Shown: in pieces, positions 51,309 to 59,435 of the stretch
Layout: every line of letters starts with the position of its first letter
How positions within the stretch are numbered: position 1 is the first letter of the stretch
NCBI RefSeq assembly: GCF_000735585.1
Contig: NZ_JNNO01000047.1
Coordinates: 1-64,000 of the forward strand
From: Devosia sp. LC5
GTDB lineage: Bacteria; Pseudomonadota; Alphaproteobacteria; Rhizobiales; Devosiaceae
Length of the DNA: 64,000 nt
Direction of reading: 5' to 3'
Program-made: the position numbers and the translations under genes
Notes under the pieces: model-generated
What the model saw: the letters and a program-made list of their open reading frames with translations, nothing else
Told to the model about the DNA's origin: nothing
Databases searched by the model: none

Positions 51309-52688
51309 CTATTCCAACGGCTTCAAATCCGCCAAGAGCGTGGGGATCAGTTCCGTCACCGTGGGATGGATATGCACGGCGTGCATCATCGTCTTGTAGC
51401 TCATTCCCCCCGCCATCAATTGCAGCAGCGAGTGCACGATCTCATCGCCACCGATGCCCAGGATCGAGGCACCAAGCACCTTTTCGCTCTCCGCATCGAC
51501 CAGCACTTTCATCAGGCCCTGGGTTTCCCCGCGCTCCTTGGCGCGGCTGACGCGTGACATGGGCATGGTGCCCATCAGCACCTTGCGGCCCAGCTTGCGG
51601 GCTTCGGCCTCGGTGATGCCCACCCGACCCAGGGGCGGGTCGATGAAAAGGCCATAGACCGGAATGCGGTTGGCGATGGAGCGGTTGCCGCCATTAACCA
51701 CATTATCCGCGACGATCTCGAAATCATTATAGGATGTATGGGTGAAGGCACCGCGGCCATTGATGTCGCCCATGGCCCAGATGCCTTTGACCTTGGTGCG
51801 CAGGTGATCATCGACCGGGATATAGCCCCGCTTGTCGGTCTCGATGCCGGCCGCGGCAAGGTTGAGATCGGCCGAATTGGGGGTGCGGCCCAGCGCGATC
51901 AGCAGATGGCTGGCTTCGACCGAGGACAGCCGCCCACCGGTATCGAGCGAGAGCAGCACGCCATTGCCGGCCCGGGCCACCGCCTGGACATTGGTGTTGA
52001 ACAGGAACGTCACCCCATCGGCCTCGACGATGTCCCGGATCGACGCCGAGATATCCTCGTCTTCCCGCGCGGCAGGGCGCGGGCCGCGCTCGATCACCGT
52101 GACCTTGGCGCCGAAGCGGGCATACATCTGGGCGAATTCGAGCCCGATATAGCTGGCCCCGGCGATGAACAGATGGCTCGGCAGGGTGTCGAGATCCATC
52201 ATGGTCGTATTGGTGAGATAGGGGACCTTATCGAGGCCCGGCCAATCGGGAATGCTCGCCTTGGCGCCGGTATTGATGAAAATCTGCGGCGCGGTCAGCG
52301 TGCGGCCCTTGACCGACACCTCATTGGGCGAAACGAAACTGCCCGAGCCCTTGATATAGTCGAGCGTTTCCAGGCTCCCCAGCCAATCGGTGAGGCCTTT
52401 GACCGAGGCGCCCACCACCTTGTCCTTGCGCGCCTTGACCGCCTTCATGTCCACGGTAACGGGGCCTTTCACCACGACGCCGAAATCCTTGGCGTGGCGC
52501 GCGCTCCAGGCGGCGCGGGCGCTGGCAACCAGAGTTTTGGTGGGCGTGCAGCCATCATTGACGCAGGTGCCGCCCAGATGCTCGCGCTCGATCAGCGCGG
52601 TCTTGAGACCTGTGCCGGCAAGCCTTGCGGCGAGGAAAGGGCCGGACTGACCCGCGCCGATAATGATGGCATCAAATTGTTCGGACAT
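51309..52688 (-). CDS. pyridine nucleotide-disulfide oxidoreductase (mercuric reductase/Lpd-like)
   Basis: A 459-aa FAD flavoprotein. The FAD site is AIIIGAGQSGPFLAARLAG (8-26). The redox disulfide is the pair in GGTCVNDGCTPTKTL, with the spacing C-x4-C. The NAD site (FIAGASYIGLEFAQM) and the C-terminal dimer motif HAVHIHPTVTELI are present. It resembles single-domain MerA-like or dihydrolipoamide dehydrogenase-like enzymes. No heavy-metal domain or mer genes are nearby. The exact substrate is unknown. It is divergent from a sugar ABC ATPase. Confidence 0.88.
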   Translation of the reverse strand: MSEQFDAIIIGAGQSGPFLAARLAGTGLKTALIEREHLGGTCVNDGCTPTKTLVASARAAWSARHAKDFGVVVKGPVTVDMKAVKARKDKVVGASVKGLTDWLGSLETLDYIKGSGSFVSPNEVSVKGRTLTAPQIFINTGAKASIPDWPGLDKVPYLTNTTMMDLDTLPSHLFIAGASYIGLEFAQMYARFGAKVTVIERGPRPAAREDEDISASIRDIVEADGVTFLFNTNVQAVARAGNGVLLSLDTGGRLSSVEASHLLIALGRTPNSADLNLAAAGIETDKRGYIPVDDHLRTKVKGIWAMGDINGRGAFTHTSYNDFEIVADNVVNGGNRSIANRIPVYGLFIDPPLGRVGITEAEARKLGRKVLMGTMPMSRVSRAKERGETQGLMKVLVDAESEKVLGASILGIGGDEIVHSLLQLMAGGMSYKTMMHAVHIHPTVTELIPTLLADLKPLE

Positions 52689-52822
52689 GGCCGCATCCCC
52701 TACAGTCGGAAAGAGCTTATGGCGGAGTTCGCGACCGCACCAGTGGGAGAACGGGCGGGCAATCGTCGCTCGTGTTCGCTCAATGCTTGACGAACCGCCC
52801 CCAAACCAGCGAACACCGCCAT

Positions 52823-54334
52823 ATGAGCTTGCTTTCCCTCAAAGACGTGACCAAGGCCTATGGCGGTGTCCCGGCCCTCAAGGGCGTGGACCTCGATATT
52901 GCTTCGGGCGAGATTCACGCGCTGATGGGCGAAAACGGCGCGGGCAAATCCACCCTGATCAAGATATTGGCCGGGGTCGTCGCGCCCGACAGCGCCGCCA
53001 TTAGCCTTGATGGCACTCCGGTCCATATCGACAGCGCCCAGCATGCCTATCGGCTGGGCCTGCGCTTCATCCATCAGGAATTCAATGTCGTGCCGGCCCT
53101 TTCGGTGGCCGAAAACATCTTCATGGGCCGCGCCTACCCCCGCCGCGCCGGCCTGTTCGTCGATTGGAAAAAGCTCAACGCCGCCGCGCGGGAAACCCTG
53201 CTCAAACTGGGCATTACCCATATCGATCCACGCCAGAAGCTGGCCACACTGACGCTGGGCGATCAGATGCTGGTGCGCATTTCCAGCGCCTTTGTCAGCG
53301 AAGCCGGTGCCCCCGCCCGTCTCTATGTATTGGACGAGCCCACCGCCGCCCTCACCAGTGAGGAATCCGAACGCCTCTTCACCGTGTTGCGCGAACTACG
53401 CCTCCAGGGCGCTTCGGTGCTTTACGTCTCCCATCGGCTCGACGAGATCATGGCCATTTGCGACAAGGCGAGTGTCATCCGCGATGGCCGCAGCATCGAT
53501 ACCGGAAAAATAGCTGATATCACCCATGACGATCTGGTCGCCCTGATGATCGGCCGCCGCGTCGAGGAAGCCTATCCGCGCCAGCTCACCCCGCCGCAAG
53601 ACCACATCGCTTTCACCGCCACCAACCTCACCATTCGCGGCCGCGCACCCGTCTCGTTCTCGGTCCGTGCCGGTGAAATCCTGGGCCTTGCCGGCATCGC
53701 CAATGCCGGCCAGCGCGAACTCCTGCGCACCCTCTTTGGCGACCTCGTCGCCACGGGCGGCACGATGGCCCTGGCCGGTCACCCCTATCGGCCGCGCAGC
53801 CCCGCCGACGCCTGGCGCGCCGGCATTGCCTATATCCCGCGCGAGCGGCGCTCGGAGGGGCTGATCCTCTCGCGCCCGATTTTTGAAAACACCACCCTGC
53901 CTCATCTCAAGGCGCAAAGCCGCTGGGGCACTTTCCTTGACCCCCGCCGCGAACGCCGCCTTACAGCGGAACGCGGCCAGCTCGTCCGCCTCAAATCCGC
54001 CGGCCCCAATCAGCGCGCCCGTGAACTGAGCGGTGGCAACCAGCAAAAGGTGGTCTTCGCCAAGGCCCTGGTCGGCGATCCGCGCCTGCTGCTGCTCGAC
54101 GAGCCCACCCGCGGCGTCGATGTCGGCGCCAAATTCGATATCTATACGGTGATCCGCGAAATGGCCGCCCGCGGCATGGCGGTCATTCTGGTCTCGTCCG
54201 ACCTGCCCGAATTGCTCGGCATGGCCGACCGCATCGCAGTGATGCGCGACGGCGCCATTACCGATTTTGTCGCGGCGGCCTCCCTGAGCGAGCAAGCTCT
54301 CATCAATCTCACCTTTGGTCGCGCCACAGGATAA
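52823..54334 (+). CDS. sugar ABC transporter ATP-binding protein (RbsA-like, CUT2)
   Basis: A 503-aa double ATPase of a CUT2 monosaccharide importer. The first domain has Walker A GENGAGKST and LTLGDQMLVRIS in place of the usual signature, with Walker B YVLDEPTAAL. The second has a degenerate P-loop (GLAGIANAGQREL), signature ELSGGNQQKVVFAKAL and LLLDEPTRGVDVG. Both features are normal for RbsA types. The ATG at 52823 is favoured. It is 4 bp from the permease; no binding protein is in the window. Confidence 0.9.
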   Translation: MSLLSLKDVTKAYGGVPALKGVDLDIASGEIHALMGENGAGKSTLIKILAGVVAPDSAAISLDGTPVHIDSAQHAYRLGLRFIHQEFNVVPALSVAENIFMGRAYPRRAGLFVDWKKLNAAARETLLKLGITHIDPRQKLATLTLGDQMLVRISSAFVSEAGAPARLYVLDEPTAALTSEESERLFTVLRELRLQGASVLYVSHRLDEIMAICDKASVIRDGRSIDTGKIADITHDDLVALMIGRRVEEAYPRQLTPPQDHIAFTATNLTIRGRAPVSFSVRAGEILGLAGIANAGQRELLRTLFGDLVATGGTMALAGHPYRPRSPADAWRAGIAYIPRERRSEGLILSRPIFENTTLPHLKAQSRWGTFLDPRRERRLTAERGQLVRLKSAGPNQRARELSGGNQQKVVFAKALVGDPRLLLLDEPTRGVDVGAKFDIYTVIREMAARGMAVILVSSDLPELLGMADRIAVMRDGAITDFVAAASLSEQALINLTFGRATG

Positions 54335-54338
54335 CCCT

Positions 54339-55307
54339 ATGCTAACCCTTCTCCGGCGTTACGGCACAATTATCGGATGTGCAGCTATCCTGATTTTCTT
54401 CTGGGTCAGCCTGCCCGACACCTTCATGACCGCCCGCAACTGGCTCAACATTTCCCAGCAATTATCCATGCTGATCGTGGTCGCCGCGGGCATGACCATC
54501 GTCATGGTGATGGGCGATTTCGACCTCAGCGTCGGCTCCATGGCCAGCCTTTCCGGCATCGTCGTGGCCGTGCTTTTTACCCTCGGCGTTCCCGTCTGGG
54601 CCGCAGTTTCCCTGGCTTTATTGGTGGGTCTGGCGGGCGGCGCCATCAATGGTGCGCTGATCAGTTTCATCGGCATATTGCCGTTTGTCGCGACCCTTGC
54701 CACCCTCACCATGTTCTCCGGCGCCGCCTTCGTTGTCAGCGGCGGCAAGACCATTTCGGGCCGCGCCATCCCCGAGGATTTTTCCCAATTTTCCCGTGGC
54801 GGCATAGCTTTAGGCGATTGGGGCGGCGTCGCCGTCAGCATCCCCAACCTCACCCTTCTGGCCCTCGCCGTGGTCATTCTGGTCTGGGTTCTGCTCGAGC
54901 AAACCACGTTCGGCCGCCGCCTCTATGCCATTGGCGGCAATAGCGAAGCGGCTCATCTGAGCGGCGTCGCCGTGCGCAAACTCAAGCTCATCGCCTTCGC
55001 TCTCACCGGCAGCACGGCGGCCCTGGCCGGCATCATGTATGCCAGCCGCGTCGCCTCGGCGAACCCGACCCAGGGCTCCAGCCTCATGCTCAACGCCATT
55101 GCCGGCGTGTTCCTCGGCTCGACGCTGAGCGAACATGGCGAGCCGCGCATTCTCTACACAATTGTCGGCGTCCTTATTCTTGGCGTGCTCGACAATGGCC
55201 TGACCCAAATGAGCGTCGACAGCTATGTCCGGCAAATCCTGGTCGGCGGCATCATCATCCTCGCCGTCTCCGCCAGCTCCCTCACCAAACGGCTGCGGAC
55301 ACGATGA
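54339..55307 (+). CDS. sugar ABC transporter permease (RbsC-like, CUT2)
   Basis: A 322-aa inner-membrane permease of the CUT2 family with about nine hydrophobic segments. Conserved signatures are GMTIVMVMGDFDLSVGSM and GRRLYAIGGNSEAAHLSGV, with the C-terminal TLSEHGEPRILYTIVGVL. Substrate is likely a pentose, rhamnose or similar sugar. Start at 54339 (MLTLLRR). It overlaps the following nitroreductase by 4 bp (ATGA), so an unrelated enzyme is translationally coupled to a sugar permease. A periplasmic binding protein gene is missing from the locus. Confidence 0.9.
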   Translation: MLTLLRRYGTIIGCAAILIFFWVSLPDTFMTARNWLNISQQLSMLIVVAAGMTIVMVMGDFDLSVGSMASLSGIVVAVLFTLGVPVWAAVSLALLVGLAGGAINGALISFIGILPFVATLATLTMFSGAAFVVSGGKTISGRAIPEDFSQFSRGGIALGDWGGVAVSIPNLTLLALAVVILVWVLLEQTTFGRRLYAIGGNSEAAHLSGVAVRKLKLIAFALTGSTAALAGIMYASRVASANPTQGSSLMLNAIAGVFLGSTLSEHGEPRILYTIVGVLILGVLDNGLTQMSVDSYVRQILVGGIIILAVSASSLTKRLRTR

Positions 55308-55906
55308 TGCTTTCCCCCAACGAAGCGGCCCTCCGCCTGCTCGAAACCCGCCGCTCGGTGCCCACCAGCCAATTGGCCGAACCCGCACCAAGTGAGGCGG
55401 AACTGGCCCGTATCCTCACCATCGCCACCCGCGTCCCCGATCATGGCGCGCTGGTGCCCTGGCGTTTCATCGTCTTTTCCGGCGACACACGCCATCAGGT
55501 CGGGCAGCGCCTCTCCGCCGTCTATCGCCTTGAAAAACAAGACATGCCGCCCGAGCGCCTCGAAAAATTCGCCGGCATCATGACCCGCGTTTTCACCTAT
55601 GCGCCGCTGGTCATCCTCATCGTCTCCAGCCCCGCGCCCGATGCCAAGATCGCCCTGCGGGAACAGGAACTCTCCGCCGGCGCCGTCGCCATGAATCTGC
55701 TCAACGCCACCCATGCCAGCGGCTATGGCGCGATCCTGCTCACCGGCTGGGCCGCCGAAAGCCGGGGCGCGGCGCAGGTATATGGCGTCAAGCCACACGA
55801 ACATATTGCCGGCATTGTTCACATCGGCACCCCCACCGATATCCCAGCCGACCGGCCGCGGCCCGATCTGGTACACTTGGTCACCCATTGGACCCCGCGG
55901 GAATGA
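55304..55906 (+). CDS. nitroreductase family protein (YdjA-like)
   Basis: A 200-aa FMN-dependent nitroreductase of the small YdjA/RutE-like class. The FMN-binding start LLETRRSVPTSQL, the PDHGALVPWRFIVF segment and GYGAILLTGW are typical. Such enzymes reduce nitro compounds, quinones or related substrates with NAD(P)H. The start overlaps the sugar permease stop. An ABC-2 transport operon for the quinoprotein system follows 65 bp later, so it could belong to either unit; function here is unknown. Confidence 0.86.
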   Translation: MMLSPNEAALRLLETRRSVPTSQLAEPAPSEAELARILTIATRVPDHGALVPWRFIVFSGDTRHQVGQRLSAVYRLEKQDMPPERLEKFAGIMTRVFTYAPLVILIVSSPAPDAKIALREQELSAGAVAMNLLNATHASGYGAILLTGWAAESRGAAQVYGVKPHEHIAGIVHIGTPTDIPADRPRPDLVHLVTHWTPRE

Positions 55907-55971
55907 CACCGCGCCGTGGTTCGGATAATGGAACCTCATCCGCGAAGCACCCCAACGCGAAAGTGCCTGCC

Positions 55972-56946
55972 ATGATCCCCGCCGCCGTCACCGTCGAAGA
56001 TGTGCGCGCTACCTATGGCACCAAGGCCGCGCTCGATGGCGTCAGCCTCACCATTCCGCGCGGCTCCAGCTTTGCCCTGCTCGGACCCAATGGCGCGGGC
56101 AAGACCACGTTGGTCAATATCCTGTGCACCCTGCGCCGCCCCGATGGCGGCCGCGCCGTCGTGGCCGGGGCCGATGTCCTGCGCCAGCCCACCAAGGCCC
56201 GCCGCTCCATTGGCGTCGTGTTCCAGGATTCAAGCCTGGATGACCGTCTCAGCGCCTGGGAAAATCTTGAATTCCATGGCCTCGTCTATGGCCTCGCCCC
56301 GAAAATCCGCCGCGAGCGTAGCGCCACCGTGCTGGCTTTGGTCGAACTCGAAGACTGGCGCGACGAGATCGTGCGCAGCTTTTCCGGCGGCATGCGCCGG
56401 CGCCTCGAAATCGCCCGGGCCCTGCTGCACGAGCCCGAAATCCTCTTCCTCGACGAGCCCACTGTCGGCCTCGACGCCCAGACCCGCCAGCGCATCTGGC
56501 AGTATCTGGACCAGCTCCGTCGCGAGCGCGAACTGACCGTGCTCACCACCACCCATTATATCGAGGAAGTCGAAAGCGCCGATATGGTCTGCATCATCGA
56601 CCACGGCAAGATCATTGCCCAGGCGCCGCCCGAAGACCTCAAGGCCCGATATGGCACCCGCTGGCTGCATATCCTGCCCCGCGACGCCGCCGCCACAAAG
56701 GCCATCCTCGCACGCTATCCCGCAGCCCAGAAGCTGGGCAGCCATAGCCTGGCCCTCCCCGCTGGCGACGATGCCGTCACTGACGCCTTCCTCGCCGAAT
56801 TCCGCGATAGCCTGTCCGAAATCCGCTTCCAGGAACCGACGCTCGAAAGTGTTTTCCTCTCGCTCACCGGCCGCGAATTGCGCGACCGGGCCGATGGTCA
56901 GCGCGATGCTGAAAAGGCTGCCGGCAAGCGCGGAGGCCGCCGATGA
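55972..56946 (+). CDS. ABC-2 type transporter ATP-binding protein of the PQQ-dehydrogenase system
   Basis: A 324-aa ATPase. Walker A GPNGAGKTT, signature FSGGMRRRLEIARALL, Walker B ILFLDEPTVGLD and the switch His in TTTHYIEE are present; a C-terminal DrrA-like extension follows (about 215-324). Similar ATPase/ABC-2 permease pairs accompany PQQ-dependent alcohol dehydrogenases in Pseudomonas (PedB/PedC type), although their cargo is unknown. The ATG at 55972 gives a standard start. It overlaps the permease by 4 bp. Confidence 0.87.
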   Translation: MIPAAVTVEDVRATYGTKAALDGVSLTIPRGSSFALLGPNGAGKTTLVNILCTLRRPDGGRAVVAGADVLRQPTKARRSIGVVFQDSSLDDRLSAWENLEFHGLVYGLAPKIRRERSATVLALVELEDWRDEIVRSFSGGMRRRLEIARALLHEPEILFLDEPTVGLDAQTRQRIWQYLDQLRRERELTVLTTTHYIEEVESADMVCIIDHGKIIAQAPPEDLKARYGTRWLHILPRDAAATKAILARYPAAQKLGSHSLALPAGDDAVTDAFLAEFRDSLSEIRFQEPTLESVFLSLTGRELRDRADGQRDAEKAAGKRGGRR

Positions 56947-57755
56947 GCAGTCCCATCATCCTCATGCGCGGCGTCTATGGCGTGTGGCTACGCGAGATAA
57001 TGCGCGCCACCCGCGACCGCGGCCAGATGATCGGCGGCGTCAGCCGGCCATTGATCTGGCTGCTGATCCTGGGCGTCGGCCTCAACCCCTATTTCCGCGG
57101 CGAGGTCTATGGGGAGGTGCGCTATGTCATCCCTTATACCTATCTGCAATTCCTGTTCCCCGCCGTGATCGTGCTCAACATCATGTATACCTCGATCCAG
57201 TTCGCCGTGTCGGTGATCTGGGACCGTGAATTCGGGTTCCTGCGCGAGGTGCTGGTCTCCCCCATGCCGCGGGCGCTGATCCTGCTCGGCAAGGTGCTGG
57301 GCGGCAGCACCGTGGCCATGATCCATGGCGGCCTGGTGCTCATCCTCGCCCGCTTTGCCGATGTCACCCTCAGCCTCGAACAGATGGCCATGGCGCTCGG
57401 CCTCATGTTCGTTCTGGCCTTTGGCCTGACCTGTTTCGGCGTCGTGCTGGCGGCGCGGGTGCGCAGCTTTGAAGGCTTTGGCGTTTTCTCCAACACCATC
57501 ATCCTGCCGCTCTATTTCACCTCGTCCTCGGTGTTCCCGCTCGATCCGGCGCTGACCCGCACCCAGACCGCCACGGCCTATCCAGAATGGCTGGTGTTCC
57601 TGGTGCAGATCAATCCGATCACCTATGCGGTCGATGCGCTGCGGGGCGTCGTCATCGGCTTCAATCAGTTTCCACCCAGCTATGGCCCCGCCGTCATCTG
57701 CACCATGGCGCTTGTGTTCTTCATCATGGCGCTGATCGATTTCGGCCGCTCATGA
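56943..57755 (+). CDS. ABC-2 type permease of the PQQ-dehydrogenase system
   Basis: A 270-aa ABC-2 membrane protein with six hydrophobic segments (first about 30-50, last about 240-262). It contains the REFGFLREVLVSPMPRALIL amphipathic element and the late GFGVFSNTIILPLYFTSSSVFP helix. It overlaps the ATPase before it and the XoxJ-like gene after it (ATGA each), so the three are translationally coupled. The family resembles the PedC-type permease found beside PQQ alcohol dehydrogenases. The cargo is unknown; it may supply or export something needed for the periplasmic dehydrogenase. Confidence 0.87.
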   Translation: MSSPIILMRGVYGVWLREIMRATRDRGQMIGGVSRPLIWLLILGVGLNPYFRGEVYGEVRYVIPYTYLQFLFPAVIVLNIMYTSIQFAVSVIWDREFGFLREVLVSPMPRALILLGKVLGGSTVAMIHGGLVLILARFADVTLSLEQMAMALGLMFVLAFGLTCFGVVLAARVRSFEGFGVFSNTIILPLYFTSSSVFPLDPALTRTQTATAYPEWLVFLVQINPITYAVDALRGVVIGFNQFPPSYGPAVICTMALVFFIMALIDFGRS

Positions 57756-58573
57756 GTGCCAAGCGCCCGCATCGATGGCTGCAGGCCGGGGTCAACATCG
57801 CCTTCATCGCGGCCCTGCTGACCGCCATCAGCTTCCTGCCGCCCGACACCTCCCTGTCCGACAGGCAAGAGGCGGGTGTGCTCAAGGTCTGCGTGCCTCC
57901 GAGCTATCCCCCGCTGATCACCGGCAACCCGGCCGAGCCCGGCTATGATGCCGAATTGGTGGCGGCCATTGCAGGGGATTTGGGCCTGCGGCTGACGGTG
58001 AACACGCTGCCGGCCATCGGGCAGGATTTCAACCCGCGCAACTGGTTCCTCACCCGGGCGCAATGCGACCTCGTCGCCGGCGGGGTGGCCGATACGGTGC
58101 AAACGCGGGGGTTCCTGCAGACCATTCCCACTGCGGCGGAAACCGGCTGGGTCGGTATTTCTGCCACCGGAACCATGCCGCCTACCGGCAGCATTGTCGG
58201 CGTGCTACCCGGCACATCCGGACTCGACCGGCTAGCGCTGTCAGGCTGGCTGCGCCAGCAGGGCCTGCGCGCCCAATTGCTGCGTAGCCCGGCTCAACTC
58301 CAGTCCTCGCTTGAAAGCGGCGCCATCGCCGCCGCGATCACGGAGCGATTCGTTGCGGGAACCATCGATTTGAAAGAAAATGCGTTCGGATTGTTCTGGT
58401 TACCAGAAAGCATCTTTCCACATTATCGAATGGCGCTTGGCTTGTGGAAGGGCGACCAGACCCTCAAGCGGGCCGTCGCCAATGCCTTGGACAATCTAGC
58501 GAAAACCAACGTTTTGAATGCGTTGGAAGCGCGTTACGGGCTGGACGGGGCCATAGCTTCCACGGCGGAATAA
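57752..58573 (+). CDS. quinoprotein-associated solute-binding protein (XoxJ/MoxJ-like), membrane anchored
   Basis: A 273-aa family 3-type periplasmic binding protein. An N-terminal hydrophobic segment (about 12-28) is more like a membrane anchor than a cleaved signal. The mature part begins GVLKVCVPPSYPPLITGNPA and contains the periplasmic lobe PGYDAELVAAIAGDLGL. Such proteins occur beside methanol/alcohol quinoproteins as MoxJ/XoxJ and are thought to assist PQQ-enzyme maturation. It is the last gene of the ABC unit, upstream of the cytochrome. A second member lies at 61313-62134. Confidence 0.75.
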   Translation: MSAKRPHRWLQAGVNIAFIAALLTAISFLPPDTSLSDRQEAGVLKVCVPPSYPPLITGNPAEPGYDAELVAAIAGDLGLRLTVNTLPAIGQDFNPRNWFLTRAQCDLVAGGVADTVQTRGFLQTIPTAAETGWVGISATGTMPPTGSIVGVLPGTSGLDRLALSGWLRQQGLRAQLLRSPAQLQSSLESGAIAAAITERFVAGTIDLKENAFGLFWLPESIFPHYRMALGLWKGDQTLKRAVANALDNLAKTNVLNALEARYGLDGAIASTAE

Positions 58574-58691
58574 TGTTCGCACACAGCACTTTAAGATGTG
58601 CTGATGCGGTCTCGGAATGGACGGATTTGATCAAAGTGTCATTGTGCTTTCGTGCCGCATATGTAACGGTGGCGCATCACAATGAACCCCA

Positions 58692-58716
58692 GCGTTAACC
58701 GTCTGAAGGCTAACGC
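58692..58716 (+). terminator. hairpin with U-run before the cytochrome gene
   Basis: GCGTTA / TAACGC (58692-58697, 58711-58716), plus an inner CC/GG pair, is followed by CTTTTC. It lies in the 182-bp gap upstream of the cytochrome c gene and may end the ABC/XoxJ transcript; the U-run is short, so it is a weak candidate. Confidence 0.4.
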
Positions 58717-58755
58717 CTTTTCGCATTGTGCTTTACAACTCATTGGGAGGGTACC

Positions 58756-59385
58756 GTGCCTTTCAGATCCAAGCGGATCACCGCCCCCGTCACCTTGCTT
58801 GCTCTTGCCGCCGGCGTGTTGAGCGCCGGTTCGGCCATGGCCGCCGGCTTCACCGCCGAACAGGCTACCGCCGGCAAGACGGCGTATGATTCCAATTGCG
58901 CCCAGTGTCACGGCTTCCAGCTCGAAGGGCCCGATGCTCCGGGCCTGGCCGGGCGTGACGTGATGCAGAATTGGGATAGTGCTGGTGGGCTTTACGACTT
59001 CATTTCGGTCGCCATGCCTCCTTCTGCGCCGGGCCTGCTCGGCGAAGAGACGTACGTCAACATCGTTGCCTATATCATGCAGTTCAACGGCGCTGCGCCG
59101 GGTGACACCCCGCTCGCAACTGGTGACGCCATGTATGACGTTTCGCTCGCGACAGAAACCGCTGCCGGCGCCGCCAGCATGGCTGCTGCCGCTCTCGATG
59201 CCGGTGGCGCTCCAGCCGATGCCGCGGCTGAACCCAGTACGCCCGTGCCGCAGGCCTTTACCTGGGGCAAGCAGCTTCCCGGCGGCCTCGCGCCCGCTGA
59301 CATGGCTCCTACGGCCGACGCCGCTGCGCCGACTGTCCCGCAAGCATACACCTGGGGCAAGACGCTCCCCACGGTCGGCAATTAA
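58756..59385 (+). CDS. cytochrome c of the PQQ-dehydrogenase (XoxG-like)
   Basis: A 209-aa periplasmic c-type cytochrome, probably the electron acceptor of the downstream quinoprotein. I use the GTG at 58756 (GGAGGG six bases upstream) rather than an ATG at 58726. A signal peptide ends near residue 29. A single heme site CAQCH is at 48-52, with a probable Met ligand at 87 (FISVAMPPSAPG). The long Ala/Pro-rich C-terminal half carries two copies of VPQA(F/Y)TWGK-x-LP at 164-175 and 194-205, an unusual duplication. The quinoprotein follows after 50 bp. Confidence 0.88.
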   Translation: MPFRSKRITAPVTLLALAAGVLSAGSAMAAGFTAEQATAGKTAYDSNCAQCHGFQLEGPDAPGLAGRDVMQNWDSAGGLYDFISVAMPPSAPGLLGEETYVNIVAYIMQFNGAAPGDTPLATGDAMYDVSLATETAAGAASMAAAALDAGGAPADAAAEPSTPVPQAFTWGKQLPGGLAPADMAPTADAAAPTVPQAYTWGKTLPTVGN

Positions 59386-59435
59386 CAACGGTCAACTAAG
59401 GCGTGCCTGAAGCGCGCTGACATATGGAGGTATCG

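Noticed and set aside
51309..52688. Mercury resistance operon
   Set aside because: There is only one MerA/Lpd-like reductase, without a heavy-metal domain, merR, merT or merP.
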